Shown piece by piece: positions 32,649-43,000 of a stretch of DNA of 64,000 nt. Positions within the stretch are counted from its first letter, which is position 1; each line of letters starts with the position of its first letter. The position numbers were made by a program, and so were the translations under genes. This stretch comes from UBA10518 sp022837185. GTDB lineage: Bacteria > Desulfobacterota > Desulfobulbia > Desulfobulbales > Desulfobulbaceae. The stretch lies in NCBI GenBank assembly GCA_034007705.1, contig JAVEQK010000012.1:17648-81647 (forward strand), read 5' to 3'. The notes beneath the pieces were generated by a model that made no database searches, was not told where the DNA came from, and saw only the letters and a list, made by a program, of their open reading frames with translations.

Positions 32649-33977
32649 ATGATCATTCGGACGGTTTCAGTTGCAACGGAGGAGGGCGCCAGGCTGACGG
32701 CCGCTCTGCTGGACAGGTTCACCTTCGGCGACGCCGGCTGCCGGGAGGCGGTGGCCGAAATCATCGATGCGGTGAGGCGGCGGGGCGATGAGGCCGTTGT
32801 CGAGTATACCAGGCGGTTTGACGCCCCGGGCATGACCGCCGGGGAATTGCGGGCAACCGAAGAGGAGATGGCCCGGGCCGTGGAGGAAGTGGATGACCGG
32901 GTCCTGGCCTCCATCCGTTTTGCCGCGGAGCGCATCCGGACCTTTCATGAACGGGAGATGGAGGACTCCTGGATTCTGACCCGCGATGACGGGACGATCA
33001 CCGGCAGGCTGGTGCGTCCGGTGGATTCCGCCGGGCTGTATGTCCCAGGCGGGCAGGGCGGCTCCACCCCGCTGGTCTCGTCGGTCCTGATGAACGGCAT
33101 ACCGGCGGCCATCGCCGGGGTGCCGCGACGGGTCATGGTCACGCCGCCCAACAGCGAAGGCCGCGTCAATCCGGCGCTGCTCGCCGCCGCTCGCGAGGTG
33201 GGCATCACCGAGGTGTATAAGACCGGTTCGGCCTGGGCCATTGCGGCTCTTGCCCATGGGACGGAGACCATCCCGGCGGTGGATGTGATCGTCGGCCCCG
33301 GAAACCAGTACGTGGCCGAGGCCAAGCGCCAGGTCATGGGCCGGGTCCGGATCGACATGATCGCCGGACCCAGCGAGGTGCTGATCGTGGCCGACGAGGA
33401 GGCCAACCCGGCCTACATCGCCGCCGACATGCTGGCCCAGGCGGAGCACGATCCCCAGGCCCTTGCCCTGCTGATCACCACCAGCAGGAGCATCGCGGAG
33501 CGAACGATCGGTGAGCTGGAAAAACAGGTGGAGAAGCTGAGCCGCCGGGAAGTGGCCCTGACCGCGCTGCGGGAAAAGGGCGCCATCCTGCTGGCGGATT
33601 CCCTGGAGGAGGCCGTCGAGCTGGCCAACCGGATCGCCATCGAGCACCTGGAACTCCAGGTCCGGGACCCGTGGCAATGGCTGCCGGCGGTGCGCCATGC
33701 CGGCGCCGTTTTTTTAGGCCCCTTCACCCCGGAGGCGGCCGGCGATTACGTGGCCGGCCCCAATCATGTGCTGCCGACCATGGGCACGGCACGGATTGCA
33801 TCCGCCCTCGGCGTGGAGATCTTTCTTAAAAAGAGTTCGATCATTTCCTATTCCCGGCAGGCCCTGCTGAACGATGCCGGCCATATCAGGCGGCTGGCCG
33901 CCCTGGAGGGGTTGACCGCCCACGAAAGGTCAGTGGCCGTGCGCGTGGAGGACAGCGGGGAAAAAGCCGGTCAATGA
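32649..33977 (+). CDS. hisD: Histidinol dehydrogenase HisD
   Basis: 442 aa from ATG 32649, which follows AGGAGGAG; an alternative frame start at 32622 lacks support. HisD carries out the last two steps of histidine synthesis, oxidising L-histidinol to histidine with two NAD. The zinc ligands lie in DMLAQAEHDPQA and GPNHVLPT, and the family signature DMIAGPSEVLIVADEEANP is intact. It overlaps rsmG by 4 bp. No other his gene is nearby. Confidence 0.96.
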   Translation: MIIRTVSVATEEGARLTAALLDRFTFGDAGCREAVAEIIDAVRRRGDEAVVEYTRRFDAPGMTAGELRATEEEMARAVEEVDDRVLASIRFAAERIRTFHEREMEDSWILTRDDGTITGRLVRPVDSAGLYVPGGQGGSTPLVSSVLMNGIPAAIAGVPRRVMVTPPNSEGRVNPALLAAAREVGITEVYKTGSAWAIAALAHGTETIPAVDVIVGPGNQYVAEAKRQVMGRVRIDMIAGPSEVLIVADEEANPAYIAADMLAQAEHDPQALALLITTSRSIAERTIGELEKQVEKLSRREVALTALREKGAILLADSLEEAVELANRIAIEHLELQVRDPWQWLPAVRHAGAVFLGPFTPEAAGDYVAGPNHVLPTMGTARIASALGVEIFLKKSSIISYSRQALLNDAGHIRRLAALEGLTAHERSVAVRVEDSGEKAGQ

Positions 33978-34660
33978 CCGGCAGGATGCAGGAGGCCGGG
34001 GATCTGCTGCGCCGCGGCCTGAACCGGGTGGGCATCGATGCCGGCGACGAGGTGGTTGCCCGGCTGGTCCGCTACTGCCTGGAACTGGAGAAGTGGAACC
34101 GGAAGATCAACCTCATCGCCCGCAACACCAGGCTGCAAGACATCGTTGACAGGCATTTCCTCGATTCCCTGACCCTGGTCCCGATTCTGGACCGGCTTGC
34201 CCCTGTGGACGCAACGCTGCTCGATGTGGGCAGCGGCGCCGGTTTTCCCGGCCTGGTGCTGAAAATCGTCCGCCCGGACCTCAAGGTCGTCCTGCTGGAG
34301 CCCCGGGAGCGAAGGGGGGCTTTCCTACGCCATGTCATCCGCCAGACAGGTCTGAAGGATATTGCAGTTACGGCGGCCCGGGTCGAAGAGGTAAAGGCCG
34401 CAGCGGGGACGCATGCGGTCATCACCGGCCGCGCTGTCGCCGATGTGGCGACTTTCCTGAACATGGTCGCCCCCCTGGCCGGTCCGGAGACGCTGGTGAT
34501 CTGCATGCAGGGGGTCCAGGGCAGAGGCGGCTGGCGGGAGGGCGACAGGGTGAGCGGTTTTGTCTGCGCCGGGATAGAGGAAACCCAGCTTCCCTTTTCC
34601 CGGATGCCCCGTTTTCTGCTGCTGTTCAGAAAGATGATTAGAGTCGGCAGTCGGCAGTAG
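33974..34660 (+). CDS. rsmG: 16S rRNA (guanine527-N7)-methyltransferase RsmG
   Basis: 228 aa. The SAM-binding loop LLDVGSGAGFPGLVLKI and the substrate region WNRKINLIARN identify RsmG (GidB). Its ATG lies in the hisD stop (ATGA overlap). The last residues (about RVGSRQ) and the TAG stop are encoded by the GGCAGTC heptad repeat that starts at about 34642, so the native C-terminus was probably replaced or extended when the repeat arrived. Confidence 0.94.
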   Translation: MTGRMQEAGDLLRRGLNRVGIDAGDEVVARLVRYCLELEKWNRKINLIARNTRLQDIVDRHFLDSLTLVPILDRLAPVDATLLDVGSGAGFPGLVLKIVRPDLKVVLLEPRERRGAFLRHVIRQTGLKDIAVTAARVEEVKAAAGTHAVITGRAVADVATFLNMVAPLAGPETLVICMQGVQGRGGWREGDRVSGFVCAGIEETQLPFSRMPRFLLLFRKMIRVGSRQ

Positions 34661-34925
34661 GCAGTCGGCAGTCTGGAGTTTGAAGCCTGGCGGCTTAGGG
34701 TGCTTCCCCTCATCCGCCCCTGCGGGCCACCTTCTCCCCAGGGAGAAGGGTTTTGCAGTGTAGGTTGGGCTGAGCTCGCGAAGCCCAACGTAACCGATTG
34801 AAATTGTTGGGGTTCACGAGCTCACCACCAACCTACGGGGGGTATTGCCCCGGACGCGTAAGCCGGGAAACTCCAGGCTGCCGACTGCCGACTGCCGACT
34901 GCCGACTCCCGACTGCTAATTCCGG
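34640..34925. repeat. Mosaic repeat island 6
   Basis: Heptads (34643-34672), GTTTGAAGCCTGGCGG, a CCCCTCATCCGCCCC / CTTCTCCCCAGGGAGAAGGG unit (34706-34752), a long TAGGTTGGGCTGAGC inverted repeat (34760-34838), and heptads again in reverse (34870-34912). It fills the rsmG / leuB spacer and reaches into rsmG. Confidence 0.85.
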
Positions 34926-35031
34926 CGTGGGCCGGCGCAAAATCAACAATTGGTGGTCAAAAAATGCTTGATCTGGTATGTACGTTTTTCTTTAGATGAA
35001 TTGAATACCAGGGAATCACGGAGAGAGATCG

Positions 35032-36108
35032 ATGAAAAAAATTGCGGTTTTGCCGGGAGACGGCATAGGACCCGAGGTGATGGCCGAGGCGCTGAAGGTG
35101 CTCGATGCCGCGCAGAAAAAGTTTGGTTTTGCCCTTGGGTACACGGAGGCCGATGTCGGGGGAATCGCCATAGACCGGCAGGGGCATGCCCTGCCGGAGT
35201 CGACCCTGAAGACCTGCGAGGAGAGCGACGCCATCCTCTTCGGTTCGGTCGGCGGGCCGAAGTGGGAGAGCCTGCCCCCGGAGAAGCAGCCGGAACGGGC
35301 GGCCCTGCTGCCGCTGCGCAAACATTTCGATCTGTTCTGCAACCTGAGGCCGGCCAAGGTGTTTAAGTCGCTGGTTTCCTCCTGCCCCCTGCGCCCGGAT
35401 ATCGTCGGGGATGGCTTTGACATCCTGGTGGTCCGCGAGCTGACTTCCGGCATCTATTTCGGCCAGCCCAAGGGCCGTGAAGGGAATGGACCGGAGGAAA
35501 GGGCATGGGATACCCTGGTCTACACCCGGGCCGAAATCGAGCGCATTACCCGCATGGCCTTTGAGGCGGCGCGCCTGCGGAGGAAAAAAGTGACCTCGGT
35601 CGACAAGGCCAATGTCCTGACAACCATGGTCCTGTGGCGGGAAGTGGTCAATGGGATCGCGGCCGACTATCCCGACGTGGAGCTGAACCATATCTACATC
35701 GACAACGCCACCATGCAGTTGGTCCGGGCGCCCGGCCAGTTCGACGTCATGCTGTGCGACAACATGTTCGGCGACATCATTTCCGACGAGGCGGCCATGC
35801 TGACCGGCTCCATGGGCATGCTTGCCTCGGCCAGCCTCAACGCCGAGAAATTCGGCCTGTTCGAACCGGCGGGGGGTTCGGCCCCGGATATCGCCGGCAG
35901 GGGCATCGCCAATCCCATCGCCCAGATCCTGTCGGCGGCCATGATGCTGCGCTACAGTCTGGGATACGACGAGGCGGCGGACGCCATAGAGGCGGCCGTG
36001 GCGAAAACCCTGGACCGCGGCATCATGACGGCCGATATCGCCGTCGACCGCTCCCGGGCTGTCGGGACGGCCCGGATGGGCGCCGCCATCGTCGAAGCGC
36101 TGAACTGA
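35032..36108 (+). CDS. leuB: 3-isopropylmalate dehydrogenase LeuB
   Basis: 358 aa. It oxidises and decarboxylates 3-isopropylmalate in leucine synthesis. GDGIGPEVMAEALKVL, the substrate arginines in NLRPAKVF and VVRELTSGIYFG, VDKANVL, the metal site CDNMFGDIISDEA, and PAGGSAPDIAGRGIANP are all present. GGAGAG precedes the ATG. It is followed at 16 bp by the prs-like gene and then asd, a run tied to amino acid supply. Confidence 0.96.
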   Translation: MKKIAVLPGDGIGPEVMAEALKVLDAAQKKFGFALGYTEADVGGIAIDRQGHALPESTLKTCEESDAILFGSVGGPKWESLPPEKQPERAALLPLRKHFDLFCNLRPAKVFKSLVSSCPLRPDIVGDGFDILVVRELTSGIYFGQPKGREGNGPEERAWDTLVYTRAEIERITRMAFEAARLRRKKVTSVDKANVLTTMVLWREVVNGIAADYPDVELNHIYIDNATMQLVRAPGQFDVMLCDNMFGDIISDEAAMLTGSMGMLASASLNAEKFGLFEPAGGSAPDIAGRGIANPIAQILSAAMMLRYSLGYDEAADAIEAAVAKTLDRGIMTADIAVDRSRAVGTARMGAAIVEALN

Positions 36109-36124
36109 GGAGAACCCGGCCGCC

Positions 36125-37042
36125 ATGATCAGACAAGACAACATCCTCCTGATAGCAAACCTGGCCTCGGCGGAACTGGCGCAGAAGGTGGCGGATGAGT
36201 TGGACGTCACCCTGACGGAGATGATCTGCCGCCAGTTTGCCGACGGGGAGCGCTACCATGCCTTTCCCTGCGACATATCGGGAAAGGACATTGTCATCAT
36301 CGCCGCCACCCCGGACGATTCGGCTCACCAGGAGTTGGTGGACCTGATCGCCGGCTGCCGCTTCTGGAACGGCCGAACGGTCAACGTGGTTATCCCGTAC
36401 CTCGGCTATTCCACCATGGAGCGGGCCAAGCCGGATTCCGGCGAGATCCCCAAGGGCATAACCCGGACCCGGCAGATCTACCGGGCCCGCCCGGACTATG
36501 TGGCCTTTATCGATCTCCATTCCGAGGCAGTGCTGCACGCCCATGCCGGTGAAGTCCGAACCAGGCACCTGTGGACCGAGCATCTGGCCGCACGCAAGAT
36601 CATCGAGATCGGGGTGGAGGATTACGTGCTGGTGTCGCCGGATTACGGGTTCAGCAAGCGGGTGGCCCGATTGGCCGGTCTGCTCGGCTGCCCCCATACC
36701 GCCGCCAACAAGGACCGGTTCGATGTCGACCAGACCATTGTCGGCCAGCTCTCCAGCACCGTCCGCGGTAAGACGGCGATTATCTGCGACGATATGATCC
36801 GCACGGGCGGCTCGATGCTGCAGACCGTGGACCGGTGCTACCAGGCCGGAGCCGTCAACGTGCTGATCATGGCAACCCACCTGGTGCTGCCGACCGAGGC
36901 AAGGAGCAGGTTCCAGGAAAAGGGCATTGACCGGATCATCGGCTCGGACACTTACCCCGGACGCTATTCCGATGATCTGCTGGACCTGTACTCGGTGGCG
37001 CCGCTGATAGCCGAGGGAATTACATCACTTTTTATCAATTGA
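36125..37042 (+). CDS. Ribose-phosphate pyrophosphokinase-like protein
   Basis: 305 aa, the length of Prs. The PRPP-binding signature CDDMIRTGGSM, the N-terminal CRQFADGERY and the LVSPDYGFSKR segment show a PRPP synthetase fold. The catalytic flexible loop, normally GYARQDRK in class I enzymes, reads GYSTMERAKPDSGE, and the region that follows (IPKGITRTRQIYRA) is also divergent, so ATP binding and kinetics may differ. It may be an alternative PRPP synthetase or a non-catalytic paralog. It lies 16 bp after leuB; the asd start is 35 bp downstream. Confidence 0.8.
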   Translation: MIRQDNILLIANLASAELAQKVADELDVTLTEMICRQFADGERYHAFPCDISGKDIVIIAATPDDSAHQELVDLIAGCRFWNGRTVNVVIPYLGYSTMERAKPDSGEIPKGITRTRQIYRARPDYVAFIDLHSEAVLHAHAGEVRTRHLWTEHLAARKIIEIGVEDYVLVSPDYGFSKRVARLAGLLGCPHTAANKDRFDVDQTIVGQLSSTVRGKTAIICDDMIRTGGSMLQTVDRCYQAGAVNVLIMATHLVLPTEARSRFQEKGIDRIIGSDTYPGRYSDDLLDLYSVAPLIAEGITSLFIN

Positions 37043-37077
37043 ACAGAAAACAGACAGTTGAGGGGGAAAAGAAAACA

Positions 37078-38196
37078 ATGCGAAAAGTTGGAATTATCGG
37101 CTGGCGGGGAATGGTCGGCTCGGTGCTGATGGAGCGGATGCGGCAGGAGGACGATTTTCACGGCTGCGAGTGGTTCTTTTTTTCCACTTCCCAGGCCGGC
37201 CAGGAGGGACCTGAGATCAACGGCCGGACATACCTTCTCCATGACGCCCATGACCGGAAGCTGCTCTCGGCCATGGACATCATCCTCTCCTGCCAGGGGG
37301 GCGGCTACACCACGGCGGTCTATCCGGAGCTGCGCCGGGACGGCTGGCAGGGCTACTGGATCGATGCCGCCTCCACCCTGCGCATGGAAAAGCATGCGGT
37401 CATCGTCCTCGACCCTGTCAACCGGCAGATCATCGACCAGGCCCTGGCCGCAGGCATCAGGGATTACATCGGCGGCAACTGCACGGTCTCCCTGATGCTC
37501 ATGGCGCTGGGCGGCCTGTTCGAGCAAGGCTGGGTGGAGTGGATCACCTCCATGACCTACCAGGCCGCCTCCGGAGCCGGTGCCAAGAACATGCGGGAGC
37601 TGATGGACCAGATGCGGTATCTGGGCAACCGGGCAGCCGGGCTGCTGGACGACCCGGCCTCGGCCATCCTCGACATCGACCGCACGGTCACCGCGGCCCT
37701 GCGCGAGGACACGCTGCCGACCGCCAACTTCGGCGCCCCCCTGGCCGGGAGCCTCATTCCCTGGATCGACCGAGCCATGGACAACGGCCAGACCAGGGAG
37801 GAGTGGAAGGGCATGGCCGAGGCCAACAAGATCCTGGGCCTGGCCGGGAAGCCGGTGCCGGTGGACGGCTGCTGCGTGCGGGTGGGGGCCATGCGCTGCC
37901 ACAGCCAGGCCTTCACCATCAAGCTCAAAAGGGACGTGCCGCTGGATGAGATCAGGTCGGCCATCGCCTCACACAACGACTGGGCGTACGTGGTGGACAA
38001 TAACAAGGAGGATACCCTGCGGGAGCTGACCCCGGCCAGGGTCACCGGCACCCTCGACATCCCGGTGGGCCGCCTGCGCAAGCTCAACCTGGGCCCGGAC
38101 TACCTGACCGCCTTCAGCGTCGGCGACCAACTGCTCTGGGGCGCGGCCGAGCCGGTGCGCCGGATGTTGCGAATCGTGCTTGAACACCTGGGCTGA
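37078..38196 (+). CDS. asd: Aspartate-semialdehyde dehydrogenase Asd
   Basis: 372 aa from ATG 37078, preceded by AGGGGG. It reduces aspartyl phosphate to the semialdehyde for lysine, threonine, methionine and diaminopimelate. The N-terminus VGIIGWRGMVGSVLMERM binds NADPH. The active-site cysteine lies in IGGNCTVSLML, and VGAMRCHSQAFTIKLK supplies the catalytic histidine. The pattern is that of the E. coli-type enzyme rather than the shorter Gram-positive/archaeal type. A terminator follows at about 38220. Confidence 0.96.
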   Translation: MRKVGIIGWRGMVGSVLMERMRQEDDFHGCEWFFFSTSQAGQEGPEINGRTYLLHDAHDRKLLSAMDIILSCQGGGYTTAVYPELRRDGWQGYWIDAASTLRMEKHAVIVLDPVNRQIIDQALAAGIRDYIGGNCTVSLMLMALGGLFEQGWVEWITSMTYQAASGAGAKNMRELMDQMRYLGNRAAGLLDDPASAILDIDRTVTAALREDTLPTANFGAPLAGSLIPWIDRAMDNGQTREEWKGMAEANKILGLAGKPVPVDGCCVRVGAMRCHSQAFTIKLKRDVPLDEIRSAIASHNDWAYVVDNNKEDTLRELTPARVTGTLDIPVGRLRKLNLGPDYLTAFSVGDQLLWGAAEPVRRMLRIVLEHLG

Positions 38197-38217
38197 TCGG
38201 CCGCCGACAGACGAACA

Positions 38218-38259
38218 GACGGGAACAGCTCGGATTCCAGGCTGTTTCCGTTTTTTTTT
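38218..38259 (+). terminator. Rho-independent terminator after asd
   Basis: GGGAACAGC / GCTGTTTCC forms a 9-bp stem with one G-T pair, followed by G and nine T. It ends the leuB-prs-asd transcript about 25 bp after the asd stop. Confidence 0.9.
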
Positions 38260-38437
38260 GGTACCGCAGTTTATTCGTCTTTCCTTCAGGTCCATAATTG
38301 AGCAGATATGGAGGAAACCCCTTCCAAATTTTGTGCAAATAAGGAATAATTAAACAAGAGTAACTTTGCGTATTACTTTTGGGCGGAACCTGGTACAAGC
38401 GGCTTATTGCCGCCTGCCGGAATCATTCATTATCATT

Positions 38438-39145
38438 ATGGCTACTCCAAAAGGGTCCTTCGTTTTCGGCCGGCGGTTTGATTGCGCGGAATGCACGGTA
38501 AAGGACCGTCCCATACTGATAGTCGGATCGTCCCAATTCACCACCAAACTCCTGGTTAGCTACATACAAGCCAACAAACCGGCGGAGACAAGCCTGGTGG
38601 AACGCCTGGAAGATGTCCCCCATCCCGGCGGCATGAAACGGCGGGACTGGCGGCTGATCTTCATCGATTGTTCCGGCATGCCAGGGGAAGCCATCACGAC
38701 GATGCTGCGGACCGAAGCCGCCCCGTACCTGCAGCATGATATCATCGCCCTTTTCAACCTGACGCAGGGCAATGCCGACATAGGCAATTACATCGACCTC
38801 GGAGTCAAAGGCTTTTTTTTCGAGAACGATCAGCCGGATATCCTGCTCAAAGGGATCTGCGCCTTGAAATTCGGTGAAATGTGGGTAGCGCGGGGCGTCC
38901 TGATGGAATATATCTGCCAGAAACCCAGGTCTTTCACTCCACAGGAACAGGCAGGCCCGCAATTGACCCGGAGAGAGAGGGAAATCCTGGTCCATCTTTC
39001 CTCCGGCGCCACCAACGAAGAGATCGCTGCCAAACTTTTCATCAGCATGCATACGGTCAAAAGCCACATTTTCCATATCTGCAAAAAACTTAAGGTTCAT
39101 AATCGATTGCAGGCGGCGATGTGGGCCGCCAAGCATCTGAAGTAG
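38438..39145 (+). CDS. LuxR/CsgD-type transcriptional regulator
   Basis: About 235 aa from ATG 38438 (MATPKGSF); a TTG at 38366 is in frame, and neither start has a good ribosome site. The C-terminal 65 residues are a GerE/LuxR helix-turn-helix: LTRREREILVHLSSGATNEEIAAKLFISMHTVKSHIFHICKKL. The N-terminal 150 residues look like a receiver fold (PILIVGSSQFTTKLL, LIFIDCSG) but lack the acidic pocket and phospho-aspartate pattern of a true receiver, as in CsgD. The next genes are a PilZ protein and two huge secreted proteins, so control of a surface or biofilm function is plausible but unproven. Confidence 0.82.
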   Translation: MATPKGSFVFGRRFDCAECTVKDRPILIVGSSQFTTKLLVSYIQANKPAETSLVERLEDVPHPGGMKRRDWRLIFIDCSGMPGEAITTMLRTEAAPYLQHDIIALFNLTQGNADIGNYIDLGVKGFFFENDQPDILLKGICALKFGEMWVARGVLMEYICQKPRSFTPQEQAGPQLTRREREILVHLSSGATNEEIAAKLFISMHTVKSHIFHICKKLKVHNRLQAAMWAAKHLK

Positions 39146-39442
39146 CTTTCGCTACCCTGATCCCGGCTATTTTTTTCCACCTCATCCCTCCTCAAATCAA
39201 TACAGCCTGACGGGATGCAGCAGGCTGCGCAGGTTCCCGGCGTTTTACGCGGCCGGTTTCCTCAGGCAAACGTATGAGGCCTTTCCGGAATAATGGAAAA
39301 ATGTCTCATTCTTTCAGGTGACATCTTGCCCGTATAACTCATTGAAAAATCAATATATCTCCCGATTGTTCAAAAGTGCCGGTTTGCTATACTTCTTCAT
39401 AGGAGAAGAATTACGGCTTTTCAGGCAGGGGTATGTCTCGAT
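39146..39442. other. Intergenic region without a recognised feature
   Basis: A GC-rich first half contains a possible hairpin (CCGGCGTTTTACGCGGCCGG near 39236-39255). The second half is AT-rich and probably holds the promoter of the PilZ gene. I found no riboswitch motif or gene. Confidence 0.4.
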
Positions 39443-39772
39443 ATGGAGAACGATCTGGAGCGGCGCAAACATCCACGTTTCGAGATTAAGTTGCCGGCTA
39501 TCATCACCCAGCCTTCCTCCGGCCTGAACGGCAACAATTTTCATTTGCTGTTGACCAGGGACATTTCACACAGCGGGGCATTTTTCACCATGATGAAGCC
39601 CTATCCCTATCAGGGGCATGTACGGGTTGAACTGCTGATCGAAGTGAACAGCGGCTGCAGCCACTGTTTTTTGTACATGGTGGCGAAAGCTGAAGTCGTG
39701 CGCTGTGATGATTCGGGCCTGGCCGTCATTTTTGATGAGGACTTTATGCTGGCGCCGTTCCCTGTTCATTAA
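39443..39772 (+). CDS. PilZ domain protein
   Basis: 109 aa, a single PilZ domain that binds cyclic di-GMP. The N-terminal RRKHPRFEIKLPA gives the RxxxR motif, and RDISHSGAFF gives the (D/N)xSxxG motif of the second strand. The rest follows the beta-barrel pattern (VRVELLIE, VAKAEVVRCDDSGLAVIFDED). AGGGG lies 12 nt before the ATG. It sits between the LuxR-type regulator and the giant secreted proteins and may link their output to cyclic di-GMP. Confidence 0.85.
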   Translation: MENDLERRKHPRFEIKLPAIITQPSSGLNGNNFHLLLTRDISHSGAFFTMMKPYPYQGHVRVELLIEVNSGCSHCFLYMVAKAEVVRCDDSGLAVIFDEDFMLAPFPVH

Positions 39773-40009
39773 TCCCTTCTGTCCGCAAGGTACTGTCCAT
39801 GCAGACCACCGAAACCGCAATTTCGAAAATCGGGCCCTTTGCCAGAGGGGCGTGGGAAGTTGCGGGTTTTCCCACTGTTTTTCCCGTAGCCGCCGGGCTG
39901 CCGAACATTTCAATGCAGCACGCACCGTTTATAGACCAATTCAGTACGAAATTTCTCATCTTGTGCCGATGGGAAAGCAACGCTCATCTTTTTTTGTAAG
40001 GGGGCCGAT

Positions 40010-43000
40010 ATGAGTAAACGAAAACTATTTATCTGGCTGGCGTTAGTCGTCACTACACTCTTTCTGTTCCAGCCGCAAGCCAATGCTCAGCAAAACCAGT
40101 ACAAAGGGCCGGGCCTGTACCAGGCGCCGTTGATCACCCAGACCCTGGAGCGGGTCGGCGTTGTCAGTGTCTGCAATACCGGCAAGGAATTCCGCGTGCG
40201 CCTTGCCGGCACGCCGCCCTGGCAGTTTAAGGCCATCCACATTTATGTCGGCAATGACCCGGTACCGGCTACCAAAAAAGGGAATCTCATTCCGGGAAAA
40301 TTCAATTACAAGGTGAATAGAGACAATGACGACAGTTATGAACTGATCCTGAATCTGAAGGATGATCTGGGTTTCAGCTGGGGTATGCCCTATCGTCACT
40401 TGCGGGAGCAGAACATAGCTGTTCACGTCGGCATGATGAATAGGGACACCAATGTCGGAGAGGCTGCATGGGCCTATTCCGGAATGGGTTCCTCCATGGA
40501 GGATGAAGTTATTGACCCTGTTTTGTACTCAGATTTTCCGGGGGTGGGCAAGGGGTGGTCGTTCACCTATCTGCTGACACATCCCATGCGGGGCCACTTC
40601 CATGACGCCCCGGTGAGCGGTCTGGGCGTCATGACGCCGAGCAATGCCGGTCTGACCGACGATGCGGGGGGTTTTGAGTACTTCCCCGACGAATGGGCCG
40701 CGTTCTATATCGGCCGCTACCTGCTCGGCAGCACCATCGCCGATCATCGCGTATCGCCGCTTGATCTCTTCGAGAGTTCTGACACCAATGACGTCGAGGT
40801 CATCAACATGGCCCGCCTGCTGCAGAGCCTGGATTGTGATGGAGTTCAAAAAAGCGGGATCCAGATCACGCCCGGGACAGTCAGCGCCTTTGAAACCGTC
40901 ATGGCTGAAGAGGAAATTGAATTCCTTGACTTCTACAACAGCGAGGAGATCGATGGGATTATCGACGCAGTAGTTGCCAGCGCAAGCGGGGAATGCACAG
41001 GCATGGAGGTGGTCTCGGCCGAAGATGCCAAGGCCCACCTGGAGGAGCAATTGAACAATTCCATGTTTCGCAAGAACATCTCCAAGACTCCGGTGATGGG
41101 TACCTCCAAATCCAAGCTGGACCTCATGCCGGTGCTGGTGCCCGCCACCAAGGCAAACGATGATCCTGTCATGAGCGAGGAGACAGGCGCTTCCGGCATC
41201 GATTACTATGACGAGAATGGCGAATATCTCTACACGCGCGAAAAAGTCAGGCCGCTGGTATCAGTCTATGCCGACGAAGTACCCGAACCTGGAGGATCCG
41301 ATACCTTTGGCGCCATCTCCCGCGACGACGGCAAGACCTGGAAGCGTATGAACCTCTCCCGCTCCGGCGACCGCAGCTCGTTCACCCTGGCCAACGGCCT
41401 GGACTTCTACGGCGAGGTGAAGAAGCCGAACCTCAAGGTCAAAGGCAACTACGTACTGGCCGTCTGGCAGAGCAAGTTCTGCCGCGGCGGCCGGCCGACC
41501 TACTCGATTCAGAAGTGCCCGGACACAGATGGTGACGGTGTGGCTGAGCCTTGCATTGTGTGCAAAGGAGAGGGTGAGAATGAGCATTGCGACTGGGACG
41601 ATCCTTCCGACGACATCTACTATGAGGACGACATCTGGGGTGTGGGCGGACCGCAGCGCTCGCACGACTACACCGAAGACGGGTTTCCCGAGGTCGGCGA
41701 ACTGCCTTTCTACTGTCTCTGGGTCTGCCGCGGCACGGTCGATGAGGTTACCGGTGACATCTCCTGGCGCAAGCCCGAACGGCTGACCTCCGGCCGGCGG
41801 GATGTATGGCAGGTTGCCGTCAATGGCGCCAAGGACGTCGGCTTCGGTGTGATCTGGCAGGAGGATCCCGACGGTGTGCGCCCGGGCGAGATGGCCGGCC
41901 CCGGCCACGGCTGGAGCGGCGCCACCACCAACCACAAGACCGATATCTGGTACGCTTCCATCAGTTGGGATGATTTTGCGCCGATCGATGAGAACTTCTC
42001 GCCCAACGGGGATCCCGAGCATTCCTTCGACGACCCCGAGTGGACCACCAACCGGCCCATGCCGCTGGTTCCCTTCCCGCTGCCGATTAGGCTCTCGGAC
42101 AACGACACCTGCAACACGGACAACCTGAAGATCGAGTTGGACGGGAACGGGTTACCGATAGAAGATGCAGACGGCAACTGGATTCCAGTCATGGACGAGG
42201 ACGGCAAGCATGCCGGTACCCATCGCTACGCCTATATGATTGATGAAAATGATAACGGAATTCCCGACCTGTGTGCGGGCTTCCATACTTTTATCAACGA
42301 ACAGGGCGCAACCAAGAACGTCTGCATTACAGAAGACGGCCGCCTGCTCGACGGCGATACCGGTGCATCCCGGCCCAATCTCATGTACATGCCATATAAA
42401 AAGCCGAACGGGACCCAGAGCGCCTGGGTGGCGATTGTCTATGAAGAAACCAAGGGGGTCGGCGGCGGAGCGCCCGACCACACCGGCGAGCCTCCCTACG
42501 GCGGGGAAGACATAAAGCCCGATTCCGGGAAGAACGTCATCTACCACAGCTTTGAATTCAACAGCCCGGTCAAGGTCAGCGGCGGCGACATCGTCAACCT
42601 GCCGGCCCAGGACGAGGAGGGCAACCTGCTGTACCTCATCGACTACGAGACCGGTGAACTGGTCCTCGACTACCTCGGACAGCCCCAACTTGCCTACGAG
42701 AACGCGCGGCGCCCGCGGATGCTGGTGCAGCCTCCCGGTCAGGCCGGCAATTCGGGAACCGTCATGGTGCTGGTCTACAAACAGGGTGAGGAAGGCAAGG
42801 GCCGCCAGTCGGACATCTTCCTGCGGCGGGTAAATAAAAAGCTACATCCCGGCGGCAATCCATTCGCCTTCCAGAACTTTGCGTGCAACCAAACGGTGTT
42901 GGCGGATAATGGGCAGACGGTCTGCGTTGAAGGCGCCCTCAACATGAGCTCGGTCACGCCTACTGAGTACTGGGAAAACCCCGACCAGGACGATCAGGCC

